Shown here in pieces: positions 19,113 to 26,412 of a DNA stretch of 64,000 nt; the stretch's first letter is position 1; every line of letters starts with the position of its first letter. The DNA comes from an uncultured Bacteroidales bacterium (lineage in GTDB: Bacteria; Bacteroidota; Bacteroidia; Bacteroidales; Paludibacteraceae), in assembly GCA_902799705.1 (NCBI GenBank), contig CADCBP010000003.1, positions 62,001-126,000 of the forward strand, given 5' to 3'. The notes beneath the pieces were generated by a model. The model searched no databases and was not told the origin of the DNA. It worked only from the letters and a program-made list of their open reading frames with translations. The translations under genes were made by a program, and so were the position numbers.

Positions 19113-19692
19113 TGCCTTCGACGAACCAAACCCACAGGCCGAAGAGCATCGCATAGAAGAGGTATTTGAAAATATAGTCGTGCAGCAGATGGAACCATTC
19201 CGGATGATGCTCGATGAAGAGTGTGACGAGGAAGATCCGAAGGATATTAAAAAGATAACAGCACACCCATCCAAAGGGGATAAACCATAGTTTCTTCAGC
19301 CATAACGCTTTTCTGGAAGTCGCAGTAGTGGACTTGACAGTCAGGATGAGGCAGAGCCATATAAAACTTTGCTTTAACGCCGTACAACCCCATATAATCC
19401 TGGTGCCTGTTCCGTAAGCAAAACGGATGGTATGCGCGTCGGACATGTAGGCTGTGTCGCGGAAAAGGGACACCAACCAATAGACCACCGAGGCAATGTG
19501 ACAGGCCATGAATTCAAAAGGCGCAGTGATGTCCAGTCCGAACCAAGTCACGCTGTCTCCGTTCTCGTCCCCTACCATCGTCCATTTCCATGCGTAATTT
19601 GCCACAAGGAGCGTCACCATAAAGATGATAACATCGGAATACGGCTTGAGCCGTAATTGGAGATTGGATATTTGAGATTGGAGATTGGACAT
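19066..19692 (-). CDS. Exosortase/archaeosortase family membrane protein
   Basis: 208 residues, several membrane segments. The three catalytic positions of exosortases are recognisable: Cys in WGCTALKQS, Arg in FNILRIFLV and His in LLHDYIFKY. These are transpeptidase-like enzymes that cleave sorted proteins at the inner membrane. The first residues (SNLQSQISNLQL) are coded entirely by a heptamer repeat that supplies the start codon. The real core begins near Leu13, so the N-terminus was built or rebuilt by the repeat. It follows tsaD directly (0 bases between). No substrate with a sorting tail of the exosortase kind is in the window. Confidence 0.82.
   Translation of the reverse strand: MSNLQSQISNLQLRLKPYSDVIIFMVTLLVANYAWKWTMVGDENGDSVTWFGLDITAPFEFMACHIASVVYWLVSLFRDTAYMSDAHTIRFAYGTGTRIIWGCTALKQSFIWLCLILTVKSTTATSRKALWLKKLWFIPFGWVCCYLFNILRIFLVTLFIEHHPEWFHLLHDYIFKYLFYAMLFGLWVWFVEGIRGADVSPSAEESAV
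19656..19692. repeat. Heptamer repeat AGATTGG forming the N-terminus of the exosortase gene
   Basis: AGATTGG, ATATTTG, AGATTGG, AGATTGG, ACATTTA. The start codon lies at its edge, one base from the tsaD stop. Confidence 0.85.
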
Positions 19693-20739
19693 TTAGATTT
19701 GTGTTTTGGCATACGGAACCTCATCTATGGCGCAGAAATCGCGGTCAAGATACTTGAAATAGCCCGCCTGGCAAACCATGGCGGCATTATCGGTCGTAAA
19801 CGAGAATGGAGGGATAAAGACCTCCCAATGGTATTTCTTCCCATAGTCCACGAAGGCCTGACGCAATGCACTGTTGGCACTCACGCCGCCGGCGACAGCC
19901 ACCTGGCTGACACCTAAGTCTTTGGCGGCTTTCTTGAGTTTGCGCATGAGGATATCCACTACCGTCGCTTGCAGAGAGGCACACATATCTTCGCGCAAGT
20001 GCGGTACCCGTTCCGCCAACTCGTCTATTGTCTCCACGCCATGCGCCTTGAGCATGTCACGCAACGTATAGAGGAAAGAGGTCTTGAGACCGGAGAAGGA
20101 GTAGTCGTAGTTCGGGATATTGGGTTTGGCAAAAGGATACTTGCCCGCATCGCCTTCTTTAGCGAGCTTGTCTATCCACGGTCCTCCCGGATAAGGCAGC
20201 CCTAAGACCTTGGCACATTTATCGAAGGCTTCGCCCGCTGCATCATCTATCGTCTGGCCGATGATCTCCATATTATTATACGCGCGCACCAGCACTATCT
20301 GGCTGTTACCGCCGGACACCAACAGGCAGAGAAACGGGAACGTGGGATGCTTCAGTCCAGTACCGTCTTCCACAAAATGCGCCAAGACATGTCCCTGAAG
20401 ATGGTTCACATCAATAATCGGGATATTAAGCGCGAGGGCGAGACCTTTCGCGAAAGAAGTGCCGACGAGCAATGAACCCAACAGGCCCGGACCGCGGGTA
20501 AAAGCGATCGCCGAGAGGTCTTCTTTAGTCACTCCGGCACGTTTGAGCGCGGTGTCCACCACCGGCAGGATATTCTGCTGATGGGCGCGGCTCGCCAATT
20601 CCGGTACCACTCCGCCATACTCCTCATGCACTTTCTGCGAGGCGATGACATTACTCCGCAACACTCCGTCCACGATGACCGCAGAAGAGGTGTCGTCGCA
20701 ACTGGATTCGATAGCTAATATGACTACTGGTTTATCCAT
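19693..20739 (-). CDS. tsaD: tRNA N6-adenosine threonylcarbamoyltransferase
   Basis: About 348 residues from the Met at 20739 (MDKPVVILAIESSCDDTSS), which is the conserved family start. An upstream extension in the open frame would be coded by the promoter and is rejected. Metal-binding HLQGH is present, as are SGGNSQIVLV and the C-terminal GGVSANSALR and TTDNAAM. It transfers threonylcarbamoyl to A37 of ANN-decoding tRNAs, with TsaB and TsaE. The leader is about 14 nt. The promoter shares its -33 element with the divergent gene at 20814. Confidence 0.97.
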   Translation of the reverse strand: MDKPVVILAIESSCDDTSSAVIVDGVLRSNVIASQKVHEEYGGVVPELASRAHQQNILPVVDTALKRAGVTKEDLSAIAFTRGPGLLGSLLVGTSFAKGLALALNIPIIDVNHLQGHVLAHFVEDGTGLKHPTFPFLCLLVSGGNSQIVLVRAYNNMEIIGQTIDDAAGEAFDKCAKVLGLPYPGGPWIDKLAKEGDAGKYPFAKPNIPNYDYSFSGLKTSFLYTLRDMLKAHGVETIDELAERVPHLREDMCASLQATVVDILMRKLKKAAKDLGVSQVAVAGGVSANSALRQAFVDYGKKYHWEVFIPPFSFTTDNAAMVCQAGYFKYLDRDFCAIDEVPYAKTQI

Positions 20740-20748
20740 TTTCTCAAA

Positions 20749-20812
20749 AACGGCTGCAAAGGTACGAAAATATTTGCATATATGCAAAAAAAAGTGTAAC
20801 TTTGCAGCCGTT
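20749..20812. promoter_or_regulatory. Palindromic divergent promoter shared by tsaD (-) and the 20814 gene (+)
   Basis: The centre TTTGCATATATGCAAA (20773-20788) is a perfect palindrome and supplies the TTG -33 box for both strands. -7 boxes are TAACTTTG (20797-20804, plus) and TACCTTTG (20764-20757, minus), each 23 nt from its TTG. The outer parts AACGGCTGCAAA (20749-20760) and TTTGCAGCCGTT (20801-20812) are also inverted copies, so the two start regions are mirror images. Confidence 0.92.
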
Positions 20813-20813
20813 T

Positions 20814-22082
20814 ATGAAAACTTTGTTACTGATACTATCCTTAATAATGGCCTATCAAGGCCGTGTAGTGGACCAAAACGGTCAGCCTATTCCGTATGCA
20901 ACGGTGTATCCTGAGGCAAAACCGGAAGTCGGAACCGCTACCAACAACGACGGATACTTTGCCTTTGAAGCAGACCTGCCGGACAACAGCGAAGTCATCT
21001 TCTCCTTCATCGGATACGAGAAGTTGAGCCTGCCGTTGATGCTACTGCGCGCCAATGACACGTTAATCTCTACCATTACGCTTAAAGAACAACCGATTGC
21101 GCTGGAAGAGACCGTTGTGGCCGCCAAAGCCAGCAAGCAAAGGAACAAACGCAAGCAAATGGCTATTCTGCTCCATTCCGTGTTTTTAAAACTCGAAGAG
21201 GAGTTTCCGGATGACAACGCCCAATATCAGGTGGTGAGCGACGTGCGGATGCTTTCGGAAGGAAGCACTTGGGGCATGGAACAGATGATCGCCAATATCG
21301 TGGTGATGCCTGAGAAATGCAGAGACGGACGTGACTCGGTGCAGTTTCAAGGCCGTTTCTGCAAGCGTTTCTTCGATGCGCAGAAACGTGCACAAGCGGA
21401 TTCTATTCTGGCCTCGGACGCATTGGAACGCATGGAGAAACAGAGTAAAGCACCGGCCGGTACACCCAACAACTACATGCGTAGAGCCGCCAATGCCGTG
21501 GATTCCGGTGTGGTCGTTCACCGTGCGCTCTTTGCGATGGGAAACATGCGATATGACTTCGAGCAGGCGATGAATGACTTGCGTCACTGGAGCGTCAGCA
21601 ATGAGTCGGAGGGCGAGACGGTACTCACGCATACGCAGAGTGTGAGCAAGTATCTCGGGTGCTTTAAGATGACTTTCCAACGCCATTATATCGTGGACTC
21701 GCACACCTACTCCGTGCGCCGTTTCTCCGAGCACGCAGAAGTAAAAGTGACGATACCTTTCGGCATCAAACTGAACGCGGAGCAGCTGCAAATGTTGAAT
21801 CTCGTCAATATGGGCGATCAGGATATTGAGAAGTTCCGTCTTAAGAAACTGCGCGGGAATATTGACCTCAACACCATCTACCAGCGCCGCGACGGACAAG
21901 TCTATACGCTGGAGAAGAACATGCTCGTCAACGCTTTTATTTTGGGTTCCAAGAAAGCGGAACTCCCGCTGGTTATCAAGGCTACGCAACGCGTGACAGG
22001 ACTGGAGACCAAGGACGTCAAACCCCTTAAACCTTCCCAAATCACCCGCCGCCTCAAGCGCGAGATTGTAGAGATTTATTAA
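20814..22082 (+). CDS. CarboxypepD_reg-like domain secreted protein
   Basis: 422 residues. Signal peptide MKTLLLILSLIMA, then a carboxypeptidase regulatory-like beta-sandwich (GRVVDQNGQPIPYATVYP...GTATNNDGYFAFE...VIFSFIGYEKLSL...EETVVAAK), as found at the N-termini of TonB receptors. The rest (about residues 110-422) is not a barrel that I recognise. The start is the ATG at 20814, about 6 nt after the predicted transcription start, so the mRNA is nearly leaderless. It is probably periplasmic or at the outer membrane. Function unknown. Confidence 0.85.
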   Translation: MKTLLLILSLIMAYQGRVVDQNGQPIPYATVYPEAKPEVGTATNNDGYFAFEADLPDNSEVIFSFIGYEKLSLPLMLLRANDTLISTITLKEQPIALEETVVAAKASKQRNKRKQMAILLHSVFLKLEEEFPDDNAQYQVVSDVRMLSEGSTWGMEQMIANIVVMPEKCRDGRDSVQFQGRFCKRFFDAQKRAQADSILASDALERMEKQSKAPAGTPNNYMRRAANAVDSGVVVHRALFAMGNMRYDFEQAMNDLRHWSVSNESEGETVLTHTQSVSKYLGCFKMTFQRHYIVDSHTYSVRRFSEHAEVKVTIPFGIKLNAEQLQMLNLVNMGDQDIEKFRLKKLRGNIDLNTIYQRRDGQVYTLEKNMLVNAFILGSKKAELPLVIKATQRVTGLETKDVKPLKPSQITRRLKREIVEIY

Positions 22083-22122
22083 GATGAAAATCCAGAAAAT
22101 CCAGAAAAAATGACACAAATAT

Positions 22123-22153
22123 TTGCATGTGTCATTTTTTTGTTGTACCTTTG
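22123..22153 (+). promoter_or_regulatory. Strong promoter reading into the structured RNA region
   Basis: TTGCATGTGTCA at 22123 and TACCTTTG at 22146-22153, spacing 23. The -33 box is in the loop of the inverted repeat AAAAAATGACAC (22105-22116) and GTGTCATTTTTT (22129-22140). Confidence 0.9.
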
Positions 22154-22156
22154 CAC

Positions 22157-22296
22157 CCGAATTGGGTGCATAAGCGCAACGTGCGTGAATAATAAGTCAC
22201 TCATTTCATGGAATCCAATCTGCGCCGATCTCCTATGTAGGAGAGGGTTAGAGGGATTCAAAACATATTGAAATAGCGTTTATTGACGCTTTGTGT
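22157..22296 (+). ncRNA. Structured leader-like RNA segment before the 22303 RNA
   Basis: No open frame of note. Local stems: CACCC/GGGTG just after the start, GAATCC (22211-22216) with GGATTC (22254-22259) enclosing CTCCTA-TG-TAGGAG (22230-22243), and AGCGT/ACGCT (22276-22291) followed by T-rich sequence that could be a weak terminator. Whether it is a separate small RNA or the 5' part of a longer transcript cannot be told. Confidence 0.5.
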
Positions 22297-22302
22297 TTGA
22301 TA

Positions 22303-22503
22303 GTCCGAAACTTAGCAACTTTCAATCTAGCTCAAAACCAAAGTCGCAATAGATGCCTATGGGTATGACTATAGTACCCGTTTTGTCGTGTTCTGACAAG
22401 CGGTTTGTCATATCGGCGTAGGTTTCCTGTTGTTTATTTGAGCTAAAGGTAATGCTAAGACCTCGGACTGTAAGTAAACAGCACGAGGTCTACGCTTTTT
22501 CTA
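22303..22503 (+). ncRNA. Structured non-coding RNA with terminator; possible riboswitch or standalone sRNA
   Basis: P1: AGTCCGA (22303-22309) and CTTAGCA (22312-22318) pair with TCGGACT (22464-22470) and TGCTAAG (22454-22460). P2: TAGCTCAAA (22329-22337) pairs with TTTGAGCTA (22438-22446). Inside, CCTA (22357-22360)/TAGG (22420-22423) enclose hairpins GGGTA/TACCC (22362-22380) and TTGTC/GACAA (22384-22400). The 3' strand of P1 overlaps the 5' arm of the terminator (22459-22492), so the two exclude each other. A weak promoter (TTG at 22269, TGTGTTTG at 22293) could start it. I considered 6S RNA and the Bacteroidales-1 motif and cannot confirm either. Confidence 0.6.
22459..22501 (+). terminator. 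Intrinsic terminator of the structured RNA
   Basis: AGACCTCG (22459-22466) pairs with CGAGGTCT (22485-22492), with an inner CTGT/ACAG, followed by ACGCTTTTT. It lies about 95 nt before the BspA-like gene. Confidence 0.8.
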
Positions 22504-22596
22504 TGTATATACGCGCAAACAATATAAATTGTAATTATAAACGGAGGATGCCGAAAAGCCACAAGTGAGTAGGCGCAATTAAAAACAAAAATGTTT

Positions 22597-24342
22597 ATGA
22601 GAAAACTTTATCTTGCTTTGTTCTTTAGTATGCTATGGACAAGCACAATTTTCGCCGCTGAAACCATCAACGGTATCACTTACAATCTTGATGCATCCGC
22701 CCGCACTGCCACAGTAACTTCCGGCACGTATTCGGGAGCTATCGTCATCCCTGAAGAGGTTTCCCACAACAACCGTGATTACATCGTAACGGGCATCGAT
22801 GCAAACGCATTCAAAAGTAAATCGATTACCTCAGTGGTTATTCCCGCTACTGTTACGTCTATTGGTAGCAAAGCTTTCTATCAGTGTACCTCGCTGAATA
22901 GTGTTACGCTGAATGAAGGGCTCCAGACTATAGGTGAAGCTGCTTTTCAATATTGCTCAGCTTTATTATCTGTTTCAGTTCCGAGTAGCGTGACAAGAAT
23001 TGAAAAACTCGCTTTCGGTGATTGTACTGCGCTGGCAGATGTTACGTTGTCAGAAGGTTTGACATACATAGGAGATGGTGCTTTCGGATATTGTCCTAAA
23101 ATCACAAGTATTACCATCCCGTCGACGATAACAAGTATGGGAGCTGTTGTTTTTTTCAATAGTCAATACATTAAGAGCATTGTCTGGAATGCAAAGAATT
23201 GTAGAGATTTCAACAATGCGAATGAATCTCCTTTCTCGAAATATGCTACTAACTCCGATTATAGTAACAGTTATTATTATTCCTCTACGGGGGGAGCTTT
23301 CAATTATGCTAACAACTGGACTACATCTATTATTTTTGGTGATGAAGTAGAGCATATTCCAGCGTATTTGTGTTATAGCTTCCAGGGCGAATTGCGCAAC
23401 TTGGTTATTCCCGACAATGTGAAGACCATTGGAGATTACGCTTTTTATAACAACAACAAATTAGTATCACTAAAACTTGGCGTAGGTCTGACTGAAGTAG
23501 GCAAATATGCGTTTTGTGGTTGCTCATCGCTGACAGAAGTAAGCATACCGGACAATGTGATCACCATCAACCAGTATGCATTCAGCAATTGCAATAACCT
23601 TGCCACGCTCAACTTGGGAAAAGGGATTCAAACCTTGGGAACATACGCCTTCGGTAGAGGGGGCAACCTAAGCACTATCAACATCTACGCTGTCAATCCT
23701 CCAACTATCGACAACACGGTATTTACCTCTTACAGCGATCTGATGGCCATTGACCTCAATGTCCGCGAGAGAGCACTCGAAGCTTACGAGAAAGCAAACA
23801 TTTGGAAGAATATGCACCTCGGCCTCGTGGCAAACGACACACGCGTATTCTCGCTCACCGTTTCATCTGCCGACAACACCAAGGGTTCTACCACCCCGTC
23901 CGGCAATTATGACGAAGGCGATGCGATTGTCATAGCCGCCCAGCCCAAAGACGGTTACCATTTTACCAAATGGAATGACGGCGAAACAGCCAACCCGCGT
24001 ACAGTGGAGATGATAGGCGACTTGACCTATACTGCCTATTTCGCGGCAGGTGCGCCGGTAGCACCTTCGGGCGACTCCTATCTGGTAAACATCAACGGCG
24101 AGAACTGCTCGCTCAATATCTCAAGCCAATACCCCGAGGGTAGCAAAGTAAGTGTTGAGGCGGTGGCAGACGAGTGCTTCGAGTTCCAACAATGGTCAGA
24201 CGGAGACACTTCCAATCCCCGTACTATCACCGTCACAGAAGATGCCGACCTGACGGCTCAGTTCAACAAACTGCGCTACACCATTACCGGCAACAGCGAG
24301 AACCCCAACGGACAGGTGAACGTGGAAGAAGTTAACCAATAA
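22597..24342 (+). CDS. BspA-like leucine-rich repeat surface protein with InlB-type repeats
   Basis: 581 residues from the ATG at 22597 (MRKLYLALFFSMLWTSTIFA signal peptide); an ATG two codons upstream is also possible. LRR_5 repeats run from about 60 to 400 (pattern SITSVVIPATVTSIGSKAF, then ...LNSVTLNEGLQTIGEAAF). They are followed by InlB B-repeat-like modules (YDEGDAIVIAAQPKDGYHF...WNDGETANPRTVE). The protein stops inside a further module (ITGNSENPNGQVNVEEVNQ) and has no C-terminal sorting tail. The gene after it begins with the missing half of that module. Such proteins are surface adhesins in oral and gut Bacteroidales (family knowledge). Confidence 0.9.
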   Translation: MRKLYLALFFSMLWTSTIFAAETINGITYNLDASARTATVTSGTYSGAIVIPEEVSHNNRDYIVTGIDANAFKSKSITSVVIPATVTSIGSKAFYQCTSLNSVTLNEGLQTIGEAAFQYCSALLSVSVPSSVTRIEKLAFGDCTALADVTLSEGLTYIGDGAFGYCPKITSITIPSTITSMGAVVFFNSQYIKSIVWNAKNCRDFNNANESPFSKYATNSDYSNSYYYSSTGGAFNYANNWTTSIIFGDEVEHIPAYLCYSFQGELRNLVIPDNVKTIGDYAFYNNNKLVSLKLGVGLTEVGKYAFCGCSSLTEVSIPDNVITINQYAFSNCNNLATLNLGKGIQTLGTYAFGRGGNLSTINIYAVNPPTIDNTVFTSYSDLMAIDLNVRERALEAYEKANIWKNMHLGLVANDTRVFSLTVSSADNTKGSTTPSGNYDEGDAIVIAAQPKDGYHFTKWNDGETANPRTVEMIGDLTYTAYFAAGAPVAPSGDSYLVNINGENCSLNISSQYPEGSKVSVEAVADECFEFQQWSDGDTSNPRTITVTEDADLTAQFNKLRYTITGNSENPNGQVNVEEVNQ

Positions 24343-24353
24343 AATTTGCAACT

Positions 24354-25757
24354 ATGAAAAGGATATTGAATATATTATGGATGCTGCTACCAATGTGGCT
24401 GTTTGCGACGAACTCCCAACTTGAGGTGGAGTGCGGCAAGCAGTTCAAGGTGACAGCTGTGGCGGAAGAAGGCGTCCGCTTTGTCCGCTGGTCGGACGGC
24501 GAGACCGCCAATCCGCGTATAGTAACGGCAACGGAGGACATGACCTTTACCGCGATCTTTGAGTACATTCCTATTCAAGAGAATTGTCCTTATAGCGGAA
24601 CCTGCGGAGATAACCTCACGTGGGAATTGAATTGTGAAGGAGTCCTGACTATCTCCGGTACAGGAGAAATGACAAGTAGTCCGTGGCTTGCTTATCGCGA
24701 CTTCATAGCTTCCGTAATTGTTGCCGATGGTGTCACGAGCATTGCTGGTAAGGCTTTCTATGATTGCGCCGGTTTGACCTCTATATCTGTTTCCAACAGC
24801 GTTACTACCATTGGAGAAGAGGCTTTCAGTGGCTGTAGCGGTCTGGTATCCGTTAAAACTCCGGCGATACTATTCAACGAGGCTTATAACCTCTTTCGCT
24901 TGAAAGATCATGAAATGCCTTCGCAAATAAAACATATTGTAATTACTGGTGGAGAACTTACTGCAGAAGGTTTAGATAGGATACGTGTATCCTACCGCCA
25001 GTTGGAAACTATTGATTTAGCCGGTGCAGCAAATAATGAGTTGCCGGATATGGCTCTGAATGGTTGCTATAAACTGCAAGCCTTATCGTTACCGCAAAGC
25101 CTTGAACGAATCGGATACATGGCGGTTGCTGATTGTAAGAACCTCCAAGCCGTCATCATCCCAGCTTCTGTAATAGAGATTGCTCAAAGTGCCTTTGAGA
25201 ATTGCCGTAGTTTGAAATCTATCACCTTTGGTGAGCAGGTATCCGCTATGCCCGGTCGCCTAAATATCCGCGCGGCTTCTACGAGCGCACTCCAGCGTAT
25301 CGGCAATTGGGCGTTCTATAACTGTCATGCACTTCAAGGCCTCGAAATACCGGCAGGTGTGACCGAGATAGGAGATGGTGCTTTCTATGGCTGTACGTAC
25401 ATGGAGAACTTGAGCCTGCCAGCTTCGATGCAGGCCATCGGTGACAACACCTTCTCGCTCTGCACCAAAATAAAGAAGATGTTTGTGGATGCGGTAACTC
25501 CGCCTTCTATCCAGGCAAAGACTTTCTTTGAGGTGGACCGCAAAACTCCGGTTTATGTTCCCGATGAGAGTGTGGATGCATACAAGAATGATGCTTACTG
25601 GAAAGAATTCTTTATCCAAGGTCGATCAAGTATTCCGACAGGAGTCGAGAATGTACAAGGTGACAACGCACAATGTACCAAGATCCTTCTTGACGGTCAC
25701 ATCTACATCCTCCGCGGGGAGCATGTATATGATGTACAAGGAAAGATGGTAAAGTAA
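24354..25757 (+). CDS. BspA-like leucine-rich repeat protein with T9SS-like C-terminal tail
   Basis: 467 residues. Signal peptide MKRILNILWMLLPMWLFA; then half an InlB-type module (CGKQFKVTAVAEEGVRF...WSDGETANPRIVT), LRR_5 repeats (for example GVTSIAGKAFYDCAGLTSI), and a tail ending in ILRGEHVYDVQGKMVK. That tail resembles the short C-terminal domains read by type IX secretion in Prevotella-like bacteria. It lies 11 bases after the previous gene in another frame. Only this second protein has the export tail. The two genes look like one large protein split at a repeat module. Confidence 0.88.
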   Translation: MKRILNILWMLLPMWLFATNSQLEVECGKQFKVTAVAEEGVRFVRWSDGETANPRIVTATEDMTFTAIFEYIPIQENCPYSGTCGDNLTWELNCEGVLTISGTGEMTSSPWLAYRDFIASVIVADGVTSIAGKAFYDCAGLTSISVSNSVTTIGEEAFSGCSGLVSVKTPAILFNEAYNLFRLKDHEMPSQIKHIVITGGELTAEGLDRIRVSYRQLETIDLAGAANNELPDMALNGCYKLQALSLPQSLERIGYMAVADCKNLQAVIIPASVIEIAQSAFENCRSLKSITFGEQVSAMPGRLNIRAASTSALQRIGNWAFYNCHALQGLEIPAGVTEIGDGAFYGCTYMENLSLPASMQAIGDNTFSLCTKIKKMFVDAVTPPSIQAKTFFEVDRKTPVYVPDESVDAYKNDAYWKEFFIQGRSSIPTGVENVQGDNAQCTKILLDGHIYILRGEHVYDVQGKMVK

Positions 25758-25761
25758 AAGC

Positions 25762-25878
25762 GGTGGATACAATCCACCTGAAAAGGACGAAGTCAGAAGC
25801 CCGAATGAAATTGCGGGAAATGAACGAAGGAACAACGGCGGCAGAATGTCGCCGTTGCTTGTCGAATAACATTCGACA
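25762..25878. repeat. Mini-hairpin array, first part
   Basis: 17-nt hairpins of the form N5-AT-NNN-AT-N5': GGTGGAT-ACA-ATCCACC (25762-25778) and GTCGAAT-AAC-ATTCGAC (25861-25877). Between them are variants CCCGAAT-GAA-ATTGCGGG (25800-25817) and AACGGCGGCA-GAA-TGTCGCCGTT (25834-25856). Linkers are purine-rich, with ATGAACGAAG. It begins 4 bases after the BspA-like stop codon. Confidence 0.8.
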
Positions 25879-25908
25879 CAATGGATGATGTAAAAAATGA
25901 AACAAAAT

Positions 25909-25939
25909 TTGCATATGTCAAAAAGTTTTTATATCTTTG
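25909..25939 (+). promoter_or_regulatory. Promoter with no gene downstream (orphan promoter 2)
   Basis: TTGCATATGTCA at 25909 and TATCTTTG at 25932-25939, spacing 23. The transcript would carry the 11-mers at 25984-26060 and the hairpins at 26083-26219. No open frame of note. Confidence 0.85.
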
Positions 25940-25983
25940 CAGAAAATTTAGAAAGGAGAAGATTTCTCAGAAGGATATTGGAA

Positions 25984-26060
25984 TGACGTTGGGGTGATCT
26001 TGGGCTGAGCAGCCTTTGATCACCCTTTCAGCACCCATTGAGCACCCTTTGGGATAAGGT
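25984..26060. repeat. Seven phased 11-mers, TGAnCACCCTT type
   Basis: TGACGTTGGGG, TGATCTTGGGC, TGAGCAGCCTT, TGATCACCCTT, TCAGCACCCAT, TGAGCACCCTT, TGGGATAAGGT. Six of seven start TGA or TCA. Non-coding, 45 nt downstream of orphan promoter 2. Confidence 0.8.
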
Positions 26061-26082
26061 GGAAACCACGTGGAAAGGAGGG

Positions 26083-26219
26083 CGCGGATAGCATCCGCGA
26101 CAACGAACAAAATAAAACGCGGGATTAAATCCCGCATCAATGAACGAAACCAAGCGGGAACAAAGCCGCACATAGATGAGCGGCGCATAAACGCTAAAGG
26201 AACCGGCATACAATGCCGG
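26083..26219. repeat. Mini-hairpin array, second part
   Basis: CGCGGAT-AGC-ATCCGCG (26083-26099), GCGGGAT-TAA-ATCCCGC (26119-26135), a weaker GCGG/CCGC (26154-26169), GCCGCACAT-AG-ATGAGCGGC (26165-26184) and CCGGCAT-ACA-ATGCCGG (26203-26219). Spacing is about 36 nt. Linkers again contain AACGAAC/GAACGAAA. The stem sequences differ but the 7-3-7 design with AT next to the loop is constant. Confidence 0.82.
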
Positions 26220-26290
26220 AGAATGGACATACAAGACCCACATAAAATGCGACCGGGGTGCACAATAAACGAAAAAAAATGCGCGCGCGC

Positions 26291-26321
26291 TTGCATATAT
26301 AAAAAAAAAGCAGTACTTTTG
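26291..26321 (+). promoter_or_regulatory. Promoter of tRNA-Gly and rnpB
   Basis: TTGCATATAT at 26291 and TACTTTTG at 26314-26321, spacing 23. The tRNA begins about 14 nt after the predicted start of transcription. Confidence 0.92.
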
Positions 26322-26338
26322 TACCCGAATTTGAAAAT

Positions 26339-26412
26339 GCGGTGTTAGCACATCGGTAGTGCATCGGCTTCCCAAGCCGAGGAGGCGGGTTCGATTCCCG
26401 TACACCGCTCCA
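26339..26412 (+). tRNA. tRNA-Gly (anticodon CCC)
   Basis: Acceptor GCGGTGT (26339-26345) pairs with ACACCGC (26402-26408), discriminator T, encoded CCA at 26410-26412. Anticodon stem TCGGC/GCCGA with loop TTCCCAA. T arm GGCGGGTTCGATTCCCGT is normal. The CCA is followed directly by the first base of the RNase P RNA. Confidence 0.97.

Noticed and set aside
22303-22503. tmRNA or 6S RNA
   Set aside because: No tRNA-like ends or tag frame for tmRNA; the inner multi-hairpin layout does not fit the single rod of 6S RNA.
24340-24356. Sequencing frameshift joining the two BspA-like genes
   Set aside because: The second gene has its own plausible signal peptide coded between the two halves, so a simple frameshift does not restore one protein.
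25762-26219. CRISPR array
   Set aside because: Spacing is about 36 nt, but the repeated parts share design rather than sequence, and no cas gene is present.
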